DNA of 5,388 bases from CAZDHT01 sp964505325. GTDB lineage: Bacteria > Planctomycetota > PUPC01. The DNA is taken from positions 1-5,388 of the forward strand of contig CAZDHT010000316.1 in the NCBI GenBank assembly GCA_964505325.1, read 5' to 3'. The notes under the pieces were generated by a model that was not told the origin of the DNA, ran no database searches, and saw nothing but the letters and a program-made list of their open reading frames with translations. Position 1 is the stretch's first letter, and every line of letters starts with the position of its first letter. The position numbers and the translations under genes were made by a program. Below, one piece after another: positions 1-5,388 of this stretch.

Positions 1-141
1 GGGACCTGGAGCGTGGGGTCGGGCGACCCAGCGAAGAACACGCGGGCCATCCGGTTCATTATGAAGCTGAGCAGCATGATCCCCGGCGCCAGCGTCGCCG
101 ACGAAACCTTCACCCTCATTATTCCCATCATGTCGCTGTAG
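1..141 (+). CDS. C-terminal 46 codons of an unrecognised protein (5' end outside window)
   Basis: An open frame enters from the left edge in frame 1 and stops at TAG 139-141. Nearly every codon ends in G or C, as in the other genes here, which supports real coding. The visible peptide begins GTWSVGSGDPAKNTRAIRFI and ends in a hydrophobic stretch, ETFTLIIPIMSL. No motif identifies the family and I do not recognise it. The tail has no cysteine pairs and no clear membrane segment. It runs in the same direction as the zinc-ribbon gene at 248, but the 106-base gap with its own promoter suggests the two are separate transcription units. The gene may belong to a quite different locus from the minus-strand sugar genes. 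Confidence 0.6.
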   Translation, partial: GTWSVGSGDPAKNTRAIRFIMKLSSMIPGASVADETFTLIIPIMSL

Positions 142-153
142 GGCGCCGGCGCC
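142..153. repeat. 12-bp perfect palindrome GGCGCCGGCGCC
   Basis: The 12 bases directly after the stop codon of the left-edge gene equal their own reverse complement. The position would suit a 3'-end structure, but there is no central loop and no T-run, so it is not a standard intrinsic terminator. In DNA this GC-rich it may be chance. Confidence 0.4.
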
Positions 154-175
154 ACGGCGAGGCATTCCCGCGGCC

Positions 176-189
176 GCTTTGCGCTTTGC
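176..189. repeat. tandem 7-bp direct repeat GCTTTGC x2
   Basis: GCTTTGC occurs at 176-182 and again immediately at 183-189. The second copy overlaps the presumed -35 box of the zinc-ribbon gene promoter. It could be a protein-binding site or just a local duplication. Only two copies are present. Confidence 0.4.
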
Positions 190-213
190 GGACGCCACCG
201 CCGAGTGTATAAT
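185..213 (+). promoter_or_regulatory. sigma70-type promoter of the zinc-ribbon gene
   Basis: A perfect -10 box TATAAT lies at 208-213. A weak -35, TTTGCG at 185-190 with a 17-bp spacer or TTGCGG at 186-191 with a 16-bp spacer, lies upstream. Transcription would start near 220, giving a leader of roughly 28 bases before the ATG at 248. The -10 falls inside the longer upstream-extended reading frame, which argues for the downstream start. Confidence 0.6.
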
Positions 214-234
214 CAGAATCGAGAGCATCCTTTC

Positions 235-240
235 AAGAGG
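235..240 (+). promoter_or_regulatory. ribosome binding site deciding the start at 248
   Basis: AAGAGG ends 7 bases before the ATG at 248. The frame could be opened 69 bases earlier, at 179, but that start lies upstream of the promoter -10 box. Confidence 0.6.
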
Positions 241-247
241 CGGACCC

Positions 248-592
248 ATGCCCGACGAAGAGCAGCCCACCCAGAAGCCCGACGACCGGACCGAGGTCGA
301 GACCCGGCGGCACTGCCTGACCTGCAAAAAAGTCACCCCGTTCACCTTCACCTACGCCGAGGGCTATCTCATCAAGGCCCAGTGCATGGAGTGTGGCACG
401 GTCGAGCGCGACCGGAAGCTGCTGGCCAAGGTGTTTGTGGACGACCTGATCGACCGCGCCTTCGAGGCGATGAAACGCCAGACCAAGCGTACCCTTCACG
501 ACCCGGTGGAGGCGGTCGGCGACCTGCCCACGAAAGTGATCCAGAAGTCGCTCCGGGAGATCCACCGCATACTGAACATCTTCAAGGAATAG
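248..592 (+). CDS. small zinc-ribbon protein of unknown function (114 aa)
   Basis: A 114-residue soluble protein. Residues 1-20 are polar and charged, probably disordered. Residues 23-49 form a probable zinc ribbon with two CxxC knuckles, Cys23/Cys26 (CLTC) and Cys46/Cys49 (CMEC), separated by 19 residues that include the aromatic run FTFTY. The second half (about 52-114) is rich in basic residues and looks helical, with amphipathic stretches around VDDLIDRAFEAM and KSLREIHRILNIF. There is no signal peptide or membrane segment. The knuckle pattern suggests zinc binding and a structural, nucleic-acid or protein contact role, but the family is not recognised. The ATG at 248 is chosen because of AAGAGG 7 bases upstream and a TATAAT at 208-213. 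The gene appears monocistronic and converges on the E1 gene. Confidence 0.8.
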   Translation: MPDEEQPTQKPDDRTEVETRRHCLTCKKVTPFTFTYAEGYLIKAQCMECGTVERDRKLLAKVFVDDLIDRAFEAMKRQTKRTLHDPVEAVGDLPTKVIQKSLREIHRILNIFKE

Positions 593-616
593 ACCCGGAG
601 CATCTGCCGCCACGTC

Positions 617-631
617 GCGCCGCTGCGGCGC
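617..631. terminator. GC hairpin between convergent genes, possible bidirectional terminator
   Basis: GCGCCG (617-622), loop CTG, CGGCGC (626-631) makes a perfect 6-bp stem in the 64-base gap between two convergent stop codons (590-592 plus, 657-659 minus). There is no T-run on either side, so a classical intrinsic terminator is not shown. Placement is the main support. Confidence 0.3.
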
Positions 632-656
632 ATGGGCCGGATAGGACTTGTGAGTT

Positions 657-2999
657 CTACGCCACCAGCGCCCGTACCGCCGCCGCGATCTTGTCCGGAT
701 TGACCAGGAACTCTCGCTCGAGCGACTGCGCGCACGGCGGCACCGAGTTCGGCGCGGCCAGCCGCATCACCGGCGCGTCGAGGTAGTCGAAGCCGTTTTC
801 CACAATCTGCGAAACCACCTCGCCGGTGAAGCTGCCCTGTTCCACCGCCTGGCACGTCACCAGGCAGCGGCCCGTCTTGCGGACCGAGTCCAGGATCGTG
901 TCGATGTCGAGCGGCCACAGCGTGCGCGGATCGACCACCTCGACCGAGATGCCTTCTTCCGCCAGCGTCTCCGCCGCCTTCAGCGCGTGCAGCACCGGCC
1001 AGCCCCACGCGACCACCGTGGCGTCCGTCCCCTCCCGCTTCACCGCCGCCTTCCCGATCGGCACCAGGTACTCCTCCTCCGGCACAGGTGCTTCCTCGTT
1101 GTAAAGCTGCTGGTGCTCGAAAAAGACCACCGGGTTTGGGTTGCGGATGGCGGACTTCAGCAGGCCCTTCGCGTCGTAGGCGTCGGACGGACAGATCACG
1201 ATCAGGCCCGGCATGTGCGTACAGATCGATTCGAGGCACTGCGAGTGCTGTCCGGCGTAGCCGCGGCCCCCGCCGTGCGCCGTGCGGATCACCATCGGCA
1301 CGCTCTTCTGGCCGCCGGACATGTAGCTCCACTTCGCCGCCTGGTTGCCCGTCTGGTCCATCGTCATCAGGATGAAGTCGTCGTACATGATCTCGCAGAC
1401 AGGCCGGAGGTCGGTCATCGCCATGCCCACCGCGGCGCCCACGATGGCCGACTCGCAGATGGCGGTGTTGAACACGCGGTCGCGGCCGAACACGTCAATC
1501 AGCCCCTTGGTCACGGCGAAAGCCCCGCCGTACTCGGCGATGTCTTCGCCGAACAGCACCACGCGTTCGTCGCGGAGCATCTCCTCGACCAGCGCCTCGC
1601 GGACGGCCAAGCGGTACTGGAGCAACCCGCCCTCGTTGCGCTCGAAGATCGGCACTTCGCCGACCGGCTTCGGGTTCGCGTACTTCTCGGGGACCGGCTC
1701 GTCCTTGGCCTCGGCGTACATGTGGAGCAGGATGCTGTCCGGCGGCGGGTCGGCGCCCTTCGCCGCCTTCACCGCCATGTCCGTATTGCGCTCCCAGACG
1801 CGCCGGCGGAGCGCCTCGATGTCCTCTTCCGTGATGGCGCCGCCTTGCTCGTCGGGGAAGGTTACCTCGAGCAGCCGCTGGGGGAACGTGACGGTGGGGT
1901 CGCGCTCCATCCACGCCCGGACCTCTTCGCGTTCGCGGTAGGCTTGCGGGTCGCTCAGCGAATGGCCCTTGAAGCGGTAGGTCACGAATTCGAGGATGCC
2001 CGGGCCGTGCCCCTCGCGGCAGAGCTTCGCCGCGCGGAGCGTCGCTTCGCGGGCCGCCAGCACGTCCATCCCGTCCACCACTTCCGCGTGCAGGCCGTCC
2101 ACGCGGTAGCCGGCGCCGCACCGGGCGAGGTAGTCCAGCCCGGTGGTCTCGCCGATCGACTGGCCCGACATCGCGTACTGGTTGTTGACAATGGCGAAGA
2201 TCACCGGCACGCCGAACGCGCGCTTCATCAGGCCGTTGTGGAACTGCGCCATCGTGGCCATAATGAGCGCTTCGTGCGAGATGCCGTTCTGGTAGGCACC
2301 GTCTCCCGCCAGGCAAAGCACCACCTTGCCGTCTTCGAGGTAGCGGCTGGAGATGCCCGCGCCGGCCGCGATGCCCATGTGCCCGCCGACAATGGCGTTG
2401 GCGCCCAAATGCCCGCTCTCGAAGTCCGCGATGTGCATGCTCCCGCCGACGCCTCGGCAGTAGCCGTCGTTCTTGCCGAACAATTCCGCGATCATCCGGT
2501 AGACGTGCAGGCGGAGCGCCGCCTCTTCCAGCTCGGCCCGCCCCGCGCCCTCGGCCGGGGTGCTCTCGATGTGGTCGAGCATCGCCGCGTGCTTGCGCAG
2601 CCGCGCGCGGAGGCCGTCGTCGCTCATTCCCTTGATTACCGTGTATCCCTTGGCGACGGCGTCGCCGTGGCCGCGGTGTGAGCTGGTGATGTAATCGGCC
2701 GGCGCGATCCCCGCGATGGCCCCCGTCGAGGTGGCCTCTTGGCCGATCGAGATATGTGTCGGGCCGATGTAGTCGAACCGCGGCAGCGCCGGGTATGCTA
2801 CGGCCTTGATCTCCGCGATCATTTCCTCGAACGCACGGATCATCATCATCTGTTCCAACAGTTCCAGGCAGGTCGGCCGGGTCAGCGTCCCCGCGTCGAT
2901 CTCTTCCTGGATGCCCCGCTGGTATTGGAACACGGGGACCGGCGGCGACGGCAGCGTCTTCGGCTCCGGCTGGTAGATCACGTCGATCTCTTTGACCAC
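657..2999 (-). CDS. fused E1 alpha/beta subunit of a thiamine-diphosphate 2-oxo acid dehydrogenase (780 aa)
   Basis: A single-chain E1: normally an alpha subunit of about 330-400 residues and a beta subunit of about 330. E1 enzymes decarboxylate a 2-oxo acid (or cleave acetoin) on thiamine diphosphate and pass the acyl group to lipoyl-E2. Alpha part, about 45-430: IGPTHISIGQEA (79-90), HRGHG (108-112), GGSMH (185-189), GDG (232-234) with NN (272-273) as the thiamine-diphosphate/Mg motif, and RFKGHSLSDP (342-351), which resembles the pyruvate dehydrogenase alpha loop. Beta part, about 460-780: FGEDIAEYGGAF (483-494), AICESAIVG with the likely cofactor-activating Glu516, AGQHSQ with His585, and PRTLWPLD. 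A proline-rich linker (about 417-453) joins the halves. About 45 residues are extra between HRGHG and GGSMH, and about 11 between GDG and NN, relative to human PDHA1. The GTG at 2997-2999 is chosen: AGGAG lies 7 bases upstream, whereas the in-frame TTG at 3020 has no such site. It lies downstream of rhaB with its own promoter. Substrate is unresolved; no E2 or E3 is in view. Confidence 0.9.
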   Translation of the reverse strand: MVKEIDVIYQPEPKTLPSPPVPVFQYQRGIQEEIDAGTLTRPTCLELLEQMMMIRAFEEMIAEIKAVAYPALPRFDYIGPTHISIGQEATSTGAIAGIAPADYITSSHRGHGDAVAKGYTVIKGMSDDGLRARLRKHAAMLDHIESTPAEGAGRAELEEAALRLHVYRMIAELFGKNDGYCRGVGGSMHIADFESGHLGANAIVGGHMGIAAGAGISSRYLEDGKVVLCLAGDGAYQNGISHEALIMATMAQFHNGLMKRAFGVPVIFAIVNNQYAMSGQSIGETTGLDYLARCGAGYRVDGLHAEVVDGMDVLAAREATLRAAKLCREGHGPGILEFVTYRFKGHSLSDPQAYREREEVRAWMERDPTVTFPQRLLEVTFPDEQGGAITEEDIEALRRRVWERNTDMAVKAAKGADPPPDSILLHMYAEAKDEPVPEKYANPKPVGEVPIFERNEGGLLQYRLAVREALVEEMLRDERVVLFGEDIAEYGGAFAVTKGLIDVFGRDRVFNTAICESAIVGAAVGMAMTDLRPVCEIMYDDFILMTMDQTGNQAAKWSYMSGGQKSVPMVIRTAHGGGRGYAGQHSQCLESICTHMPGLIVICPSDAYDAKGLLKSAIRNPNPVVFFEHQQLYNEEAPVPEEEYLVPIGKAAVKREGTDATVVAWGWPVLHALKAAETLAEEGISVEVVDPRTLWPLDIDTILDSVRKTGRCLVTCQAVEQGSFTGEVVSQIVENGFDYLDAPVMRLAAPNSVPPCAQSLEREFLVNPDKIAAAVRALVA

Positions 3000-3006
3000 G
3001 CATTCT

Positions 3007-3011
3007 CTCCT
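3007..3011 (-). promoter_or_regulatory. ribosome binding site of the fused E1 gene, selecting a GTG start
   Basis: On the minus strand AGGAG is 7 bases from GTG (2997-2999) but only 3 bases from an out-of-frame ATG (3001-3003). Spacing therefore favours the GTG, which opens the frame carrying all E1 motifs. The in-frame TTG at 3018-3020 lies upstream of this site and cannot use it. Confidence 0.7.
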
Positions 3012-3035
3012 GTCAGCCAATGGCAGCGAACGGCG

Positions 3036-3064
3036 ATTCTACCAGCGGTCGGCAGGATAGTCAA
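3036..3064 (-). promoter_or_regulatory. near-consensus sigma70 promoter of the fused E1 gene
   Basis: On the minus strand, TTGACT (3059-3064, 5/6 match to TTGACA) is followed by a spacer of exactly 17 bases (3042-3058) and TAGAAT (3036-3041, 5/6 match to TATAAT). Transcription would begin near 3029, giving a leader of about 30 bases before the GTG at 2999. It lies wholly in the gap between rhaB and the E1 gene. No clear operator or terminator was seen in the rest of that gap. Confidence 0.75.
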
Positions 3065-3109
3065 CCGAACCGGCGGGCGGCTGGGGTTGGGAACTGGACG
3101 AGGGCCGCT

Positions 3110-4549
3110 TCAGCCGCGCAGGTCCTGATACCGCTTCCACGCGCGGGCCCAGGCGGCTTGGTCCTGCGGGGTGTATTCGTCGAGCGGGAAGGTGGTGCGG
3201 ACGATGTGGCGCGCGGCGGCGAGGTCGCTCACCGCGCCCAGCGCGATGGCCTGGACGAGCAGGTTGCCGATGGCGGTCGCCTCGACCGGGCCCGCGAGCA
3301 CGGGCACGGCGCACGCGTCCGCCGTCATCTGACAGAGCAGCTTGTTCTGCACGCCGCCCCCCACGATGTGAATCCGGTCGATGCTCTGTCCGGTCAGCCT
3401 GCGAAGCTGTTCGAGGCACTCGCGATACGCCATCGCCAGGCTCTCGAACACGCACCGCGCTGTCGGGCCGACGCCCTGCGGTGCCGGCTGCCCGGTCCGT
3501 TCGCACTCGGCGCGGATCTCGGCGAGCATGTCCTTGGGCGCCAGGAACCGTTCGGCGTTGGCGTTGACCAGTGCGACGAACGGCGGCGCGGTGTCCGCCG
3601 CGTCGCAGATGTCGCCGAAGCCCAGCCCGTTGCCCGCCTCGGACCAGAGCCGCTGACACTCCTGAATGATCCACAACCCCATCACGTTCTTGAGAAACCG
3701 GATGGTGCCTGCGACGCCGCCCTCGTTCGTGAAGTTCGCCGTTCGCGCCTCGGGCGTGAGGATGGGCTCGGCCAGTTCCATGCCGGCGAGCGACCACGTG
3801 CCGGAGCTGATGTACATTGCTCCATCGCCCGCCAGCGGCGTGGCGGCGACGGCGCTGGCGGTGTCGTGGCAGCCGGGGCAGATCACCGTGGCCGTCCGAC
3901 CGGTCTCGGGCAGAAGCCCGGCGCTGAATCCTCCGGGTGGCGAGATATCGGTGAACAGGCTCCGCGGCATGCCGACCGCCTCGAGTACCTCGTCCGACCA
4001 CGTTCGCTCCCGCGCGTCGAGCAGCGCCGACGTGCTGGCGATGGAGTACTCCGCCGCGTGCTTACCCGTCAGCAGGAACGACAACAGCTCGGGCATCATC
4101 AGCACCCGGTCGGCGTCGGCCACCACGCCGGGGCGATTCTTCACGTCGTCGGCCATCTGGTAGATCGTATTCAGCCGCATGAATTGGATGCCGGTGATCC
4201 CGTACAGCCGCTCGAACGGGATGCGTCCGTGCACCTCGTCGACCATCGGGATGGTGCGGTCGTCACGATAGGCGAAGGGCAGGCCGATGACCTCGCCGTC
4301 CTTCGAGACGTAGCCGTAGTCGACGCCCCAGGTGTCGATGCCGACGGACTCGATGTCCGGGTCCGCGTGTTTCAACGCCGTGAGCAGCTCGCCGCGCAGT
4401 CCGTCGATATCCCAGTGCTTGTGCCCGTCGACCTCGACCGGGTGATTCTCGAAGCGGTGGACTTCCGAGAGCGTGAGCCTCCCGTTATCGAGTTCCCCCA
4501 GAATCCCCCGCCCACTCGACGCCCCGATGTCAATGGCCAGCAATTTCAT
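3110..4549 (-). CDS. rhaB: rhamnulokinase (FGGY carbohydrate kinase), 479 aa
   Basis: Cytoplasmic kinase that uses ATP to convert L-rhamnulose to L-rhamnulose 1-phosphate, the second step of L-rhamnose catabolism after RhaA. It is near the 489 residues of E. coli RhaB and has the family's signature segments in order: DIGASSGR (7-14, N-terminal phosphate-binding region, typical of rhamnulokinases within FGGY), GIDTWGVDYG (70-79), YRDDRT (94-99), FMRLNT (123-128), PGCHDTASAV (225-234, with the presumed catalytic base Asp229), SSGTW (248-252), FTNEGG (273-278), KNVMGLWIIQEC (287-298), HIVGGGVQN (394-402, adenosine site) and GPVEATAIGN (420-429). The ATG at 4547-4549 is used because MKLLAIDIGASSGR begins as the family does and AAGGGAG lies just upstream; a 28-residue extension has no family support. 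It follows the small membrane gene by 50 bases, probably in one operon. RhaA and the aldolase are not in the window. Confidence 0.95.
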   Translation of the reverse strand: MKLLAIDIGASSGRGILGELDNGRLTLSEVHRFENHPVEVDGHKHWDIDGLRGELLTALKHADPDIESVGIDTWGVDYGYVSKDGEVIGLPFAYRDDRTIPMVDEVHGRIPFERLYGITGIQFMRLNTIYQMADDVKNRPGVVADADRVLMMPELLSFLLTGKHAAEYSIASTSALLDARERTWSDEVLEAVGMPRSLFTDISPPGGFSAGLLPETGRTATVICPGCHDTASAVAATPLAGDGAMYISSGTWSLAGMELAEPILTPEARTANFTNEGGVAGTIRFLKNVMGLWIIQECQRLWSEAGNGLGFGDICDAADTAPPFVALVNANAERFLAPKDMLAEIRAECERTGQPAPQGVGPTARCVFESLAMAYRECLEQLRRLTGQSIDRIHIVGGGVQNKLLCQMTADACAVPVLAGPVEATAIGNLLVQAIALGAVSDLAAARHIVRTTFPLDEYTPQDQAAWARAWKRYQDLRG

Positions 4550-4599
4550 TGTTCTCCCTTCGTCCAGCCACTGCGGCTCCAGCGTGATCAAAACTCCCG

Positions 4600-4893
4600 T
4601 CACCACATCATGCCGAGGACAAGGAACAGCCACCCGGCGAACATGAGGCCGAACGCCGTGACCGTGCGCCTGATCACCGACAGCTTGAGCGAATCGATCC
4701 GCCTGCGATCTCTATCGCTCAGGTTGCTCAGCCATAGCGCGCCGAAGAATGTTGGTTTCATTCCGGGATTGTCCTTGGCGTGTATGCTCATCTGATGGTC
4801 CAGGTCAAGATAGGCCGGGGCGGCGAATGCCACGAAGACAACGAGCCACGAGACCATCAACGCAATACCCAGGGCCACAAAGATGCCGCTCAT
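4600..4893 (-). CDS. small two-helix membrane protein of unknown function (97 aa)
   Basis: I do not recognise this family. From the ATG at 4891-4893, residues 3-28 (IFVALGIALMVSWLVVFVAF and following) form one strong membrane helix. A polar middle follows (about 29-75), with DHQMSIHAKDNPG and a basic region SDRDRRRIDSLKLSVIRR. A second helix (about 77-97, TAFGLMFAGWLFLVLGMMW) ends the protein. A GTG at 4924-4926 would add 11 residues (VANRDRRGNLR), overlap the upstream gene by 14 bases, and has GAGG four bases before it; either start is possible. The gene sits between the PHP-like gene and rhaB on the same strand with short gaps, so it is probably co-transcribed. A link to sugar uptake or metabolism is only suggested by position; it is far too short to be a transporter by itself. 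Confidence 0.7.
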   Translation of the reverse strand: MSGIFVALGIALMVSWLVVFVAFAAPAYLDLDHQMSIHAKDNPGMKPTFFGALWLSNLSDRDRRRIDSLKLSVIRRTVTAFGLMFAGWLFLVLGMMW

Positions 4894-4912
4894 TCTCAGG
4901 TTTCCACGTCGG

Positions 4913-5388
4913 TCACGGTTCGCCACCTTGCCTCGCGGCCCCGGCCTCGATTTCCTTCCAGACGGCCATGCCCGTGCAGCCGAAGTGGTTAAGGCGTTCC
5001 TGGGCGTCGCGGAGGGTTGGCGTGCCGTCGTCGTTGACGAAGCCCGGCTCGCCCTTCGCGACGAGGGCGTGATGCCCGAGGAGGACGGCGGCGCTGCCGT
5101 CGAACCACGGCAGGAAGTCGGGATCGAGCGAGAGCGGTGCCAGCATCGGCCGCCGCTCCGGCGTGTTGTGCTCGGTGCCGTTGAAGACGGGCCAACGCCG
5201 TTCCTTTGCCGCGTCGATCACCTCGGCCAGCCGCTCCTTCGTGTTGCGGTGCGGAATGACCTCCAGCGCGAAGATGTTTATCGCTTCGAGGCGGTCCAGC
5301 AGCGCGCGGACGTCCCTCTCGCGTTCGGTGATCGGGTTAGCAAGGACCGGGTAGGTCGGGATCGCGCCGAACGCGAGGAACAGGTCCC
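4913..5388 (-). CDS. C-terminal part of a PHP-like predicted metal-dependent hydrolase (N-terminus outside window)
   Basis: The frame is open at the right edge and ends at TGA 4913-4915, giving 157 visible residues. The piece begins DLFLAFGAIPTYPVLANP, continues with LEVIPHRNTKERLAEVIDAA (41-60) and VFNGTEHNTPE (67-77), then LLGHHALVAKGEPGFV and a C-terminal helix ending NHFGCTGMAVWKEIEA. The order, a glycine-preceded Pro-rich strand, then a strand plus helix, then a strand with acid-His (TEH), resembles the last third of PHP-fold metal hydrolases, where the last motif is usually GSDxH; the His-rich N-terminal motifs would lie off the window. That assignment is from pattern only. A GTG at 5219-5221 could look like a start, but the coding frame clearly continues upstream of it. 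It lies first in the visible minus-strand operon with rhaB, suggesting a role in the same sugar pathway. Confidence 0.65.
   Translation of the reverse strand, partial: DLFLAFGAIPTYPVLANPITERERDVRALLDRLEAINIFALEVIPHRNTKERLAEVIDAAKERRWPVFNGTEHNTPERRPMLAPLSLDPDFLPWFDGSAAVLLGHHALVAKGEPGFVNDDGTPTLRDAQERLNHFGCTGMAVWKEIEAGAARQGGEP

Noticed and set aside
179..247. 23-residue N-terminal extension of the zinc-ribbon protein
   Set aside because: It would begin upstream of the TATAAT box, and the AAGAGG site fits the ATG at 248.
987..2681. Plus-strand 564-residue frame opposite the E1 gene
   Set aside because: It is antisense to a gene with complete E1 motifs; its Arg/His/Val/Ala-rich composition is what antisense GC-rich coding DNA gives.
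1495..3003. Minus-strand 502-residue frame starting at ATG 3003
   Set aside because: It overlaps the E1 gene in another frame on the same strand, has an Arg/Gly/Pro-rich composition typical of frame-shifted GC-rich DNA, and carries no motif.
3065..3109. Terminator after rhaB
   Set aside because: Only weak complementarity (AACC with GGTT around a GC-rich stretch) and no T-run; not supportable.
3039..4001. Minus-strand 320-residue frame within rhaB
   Set aside because: It is an out-of-frame, Arg-rich translation of the kinase gene and lacks any motif.
4550..4599. Promoter directly upstream of rhaB
   Set aside because: A TTGATC is present on the minus strand but no -10-like box follows at proper spacing; transcription from further upstream in the operon is more likely.
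4550..4633. 28-residue N-terminal extension of RhaB
   Set aside because: Rhamnulokinases begin just before the DIGASSGR motif, and a good ribosome binding site precedes the ATG at 4549.
3020..4795. Plus-strand 591-residue frame opposite rhaB
   Set aside because: It is antisense to a clear rhamnulokinase and low in recognisable structure; an antisense shadow.

Overview
The window is GC-rich bacterial DNA with strong G/C preference at third codon positions, sigma70-like promoters and tightly packed genes. Nothing in it fixes the taxon. The single-chain E1 alpha/beta dehydrogenase and the rhamnulokinase beside a PHP-like protein would fit a planctomycete or related PVC-type heterotroph, but this is only an inference. 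No RNA gene, insertion sequence, CRISPR array or phage gene was seen, and no stretch over 300 bases lacks a gene.

Layout. Positions 1-141 hold the last 46 codons of an unrecognised plus-strand gene. A 106-base gap follows with a 12-bp palindrome, a tandem 7-bp repeat and a promoter with a perfect TATAAT. This drives a small plus-strand gene (248-592) for a four-cysteine zinc-ribbon protein. That gene converges on a minus-strand block across a 64-base gap containing a short GC hairpin.

Read in transcription order, from high to low coordinates, the minus-strand block has four genes: the C-terminal part of a PHP-like predicted metal-dependent hydrolase (cut by the window end), a small two-helix membrane protein, a complete rhamnulokinase (RhaB), and a complete 780-residue fused E1 alpha/beta subunit of a 2-oxo acid dehydrogenase. 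The first three look like one operon, with gaps of about 19 and 50 bases. The fused E1 gene lies 110 bases further on and has its own near-consensus promoter (5/6 matches at both boxes, 17-bp spacer), so it can be transcribed separately.

How the genes may work together. RhaB phosphorylates L-rhamnulose, and an aldolase outside the window would split the product into dihydroxyacetone phosphate and L-lactaldehyde. Carbon from both can reach pyruvate, a plausible substrate for the E1. No E2 or E3 subunit is present, so the E1 substrate (pyruvate, acetoin or a branched 2-oxo acid) is not settled. The most unusual object is the fused E1: it has about 45 extra residues after the HRGHG loop and about 11 extra inside the thiamine diphosphate motif.
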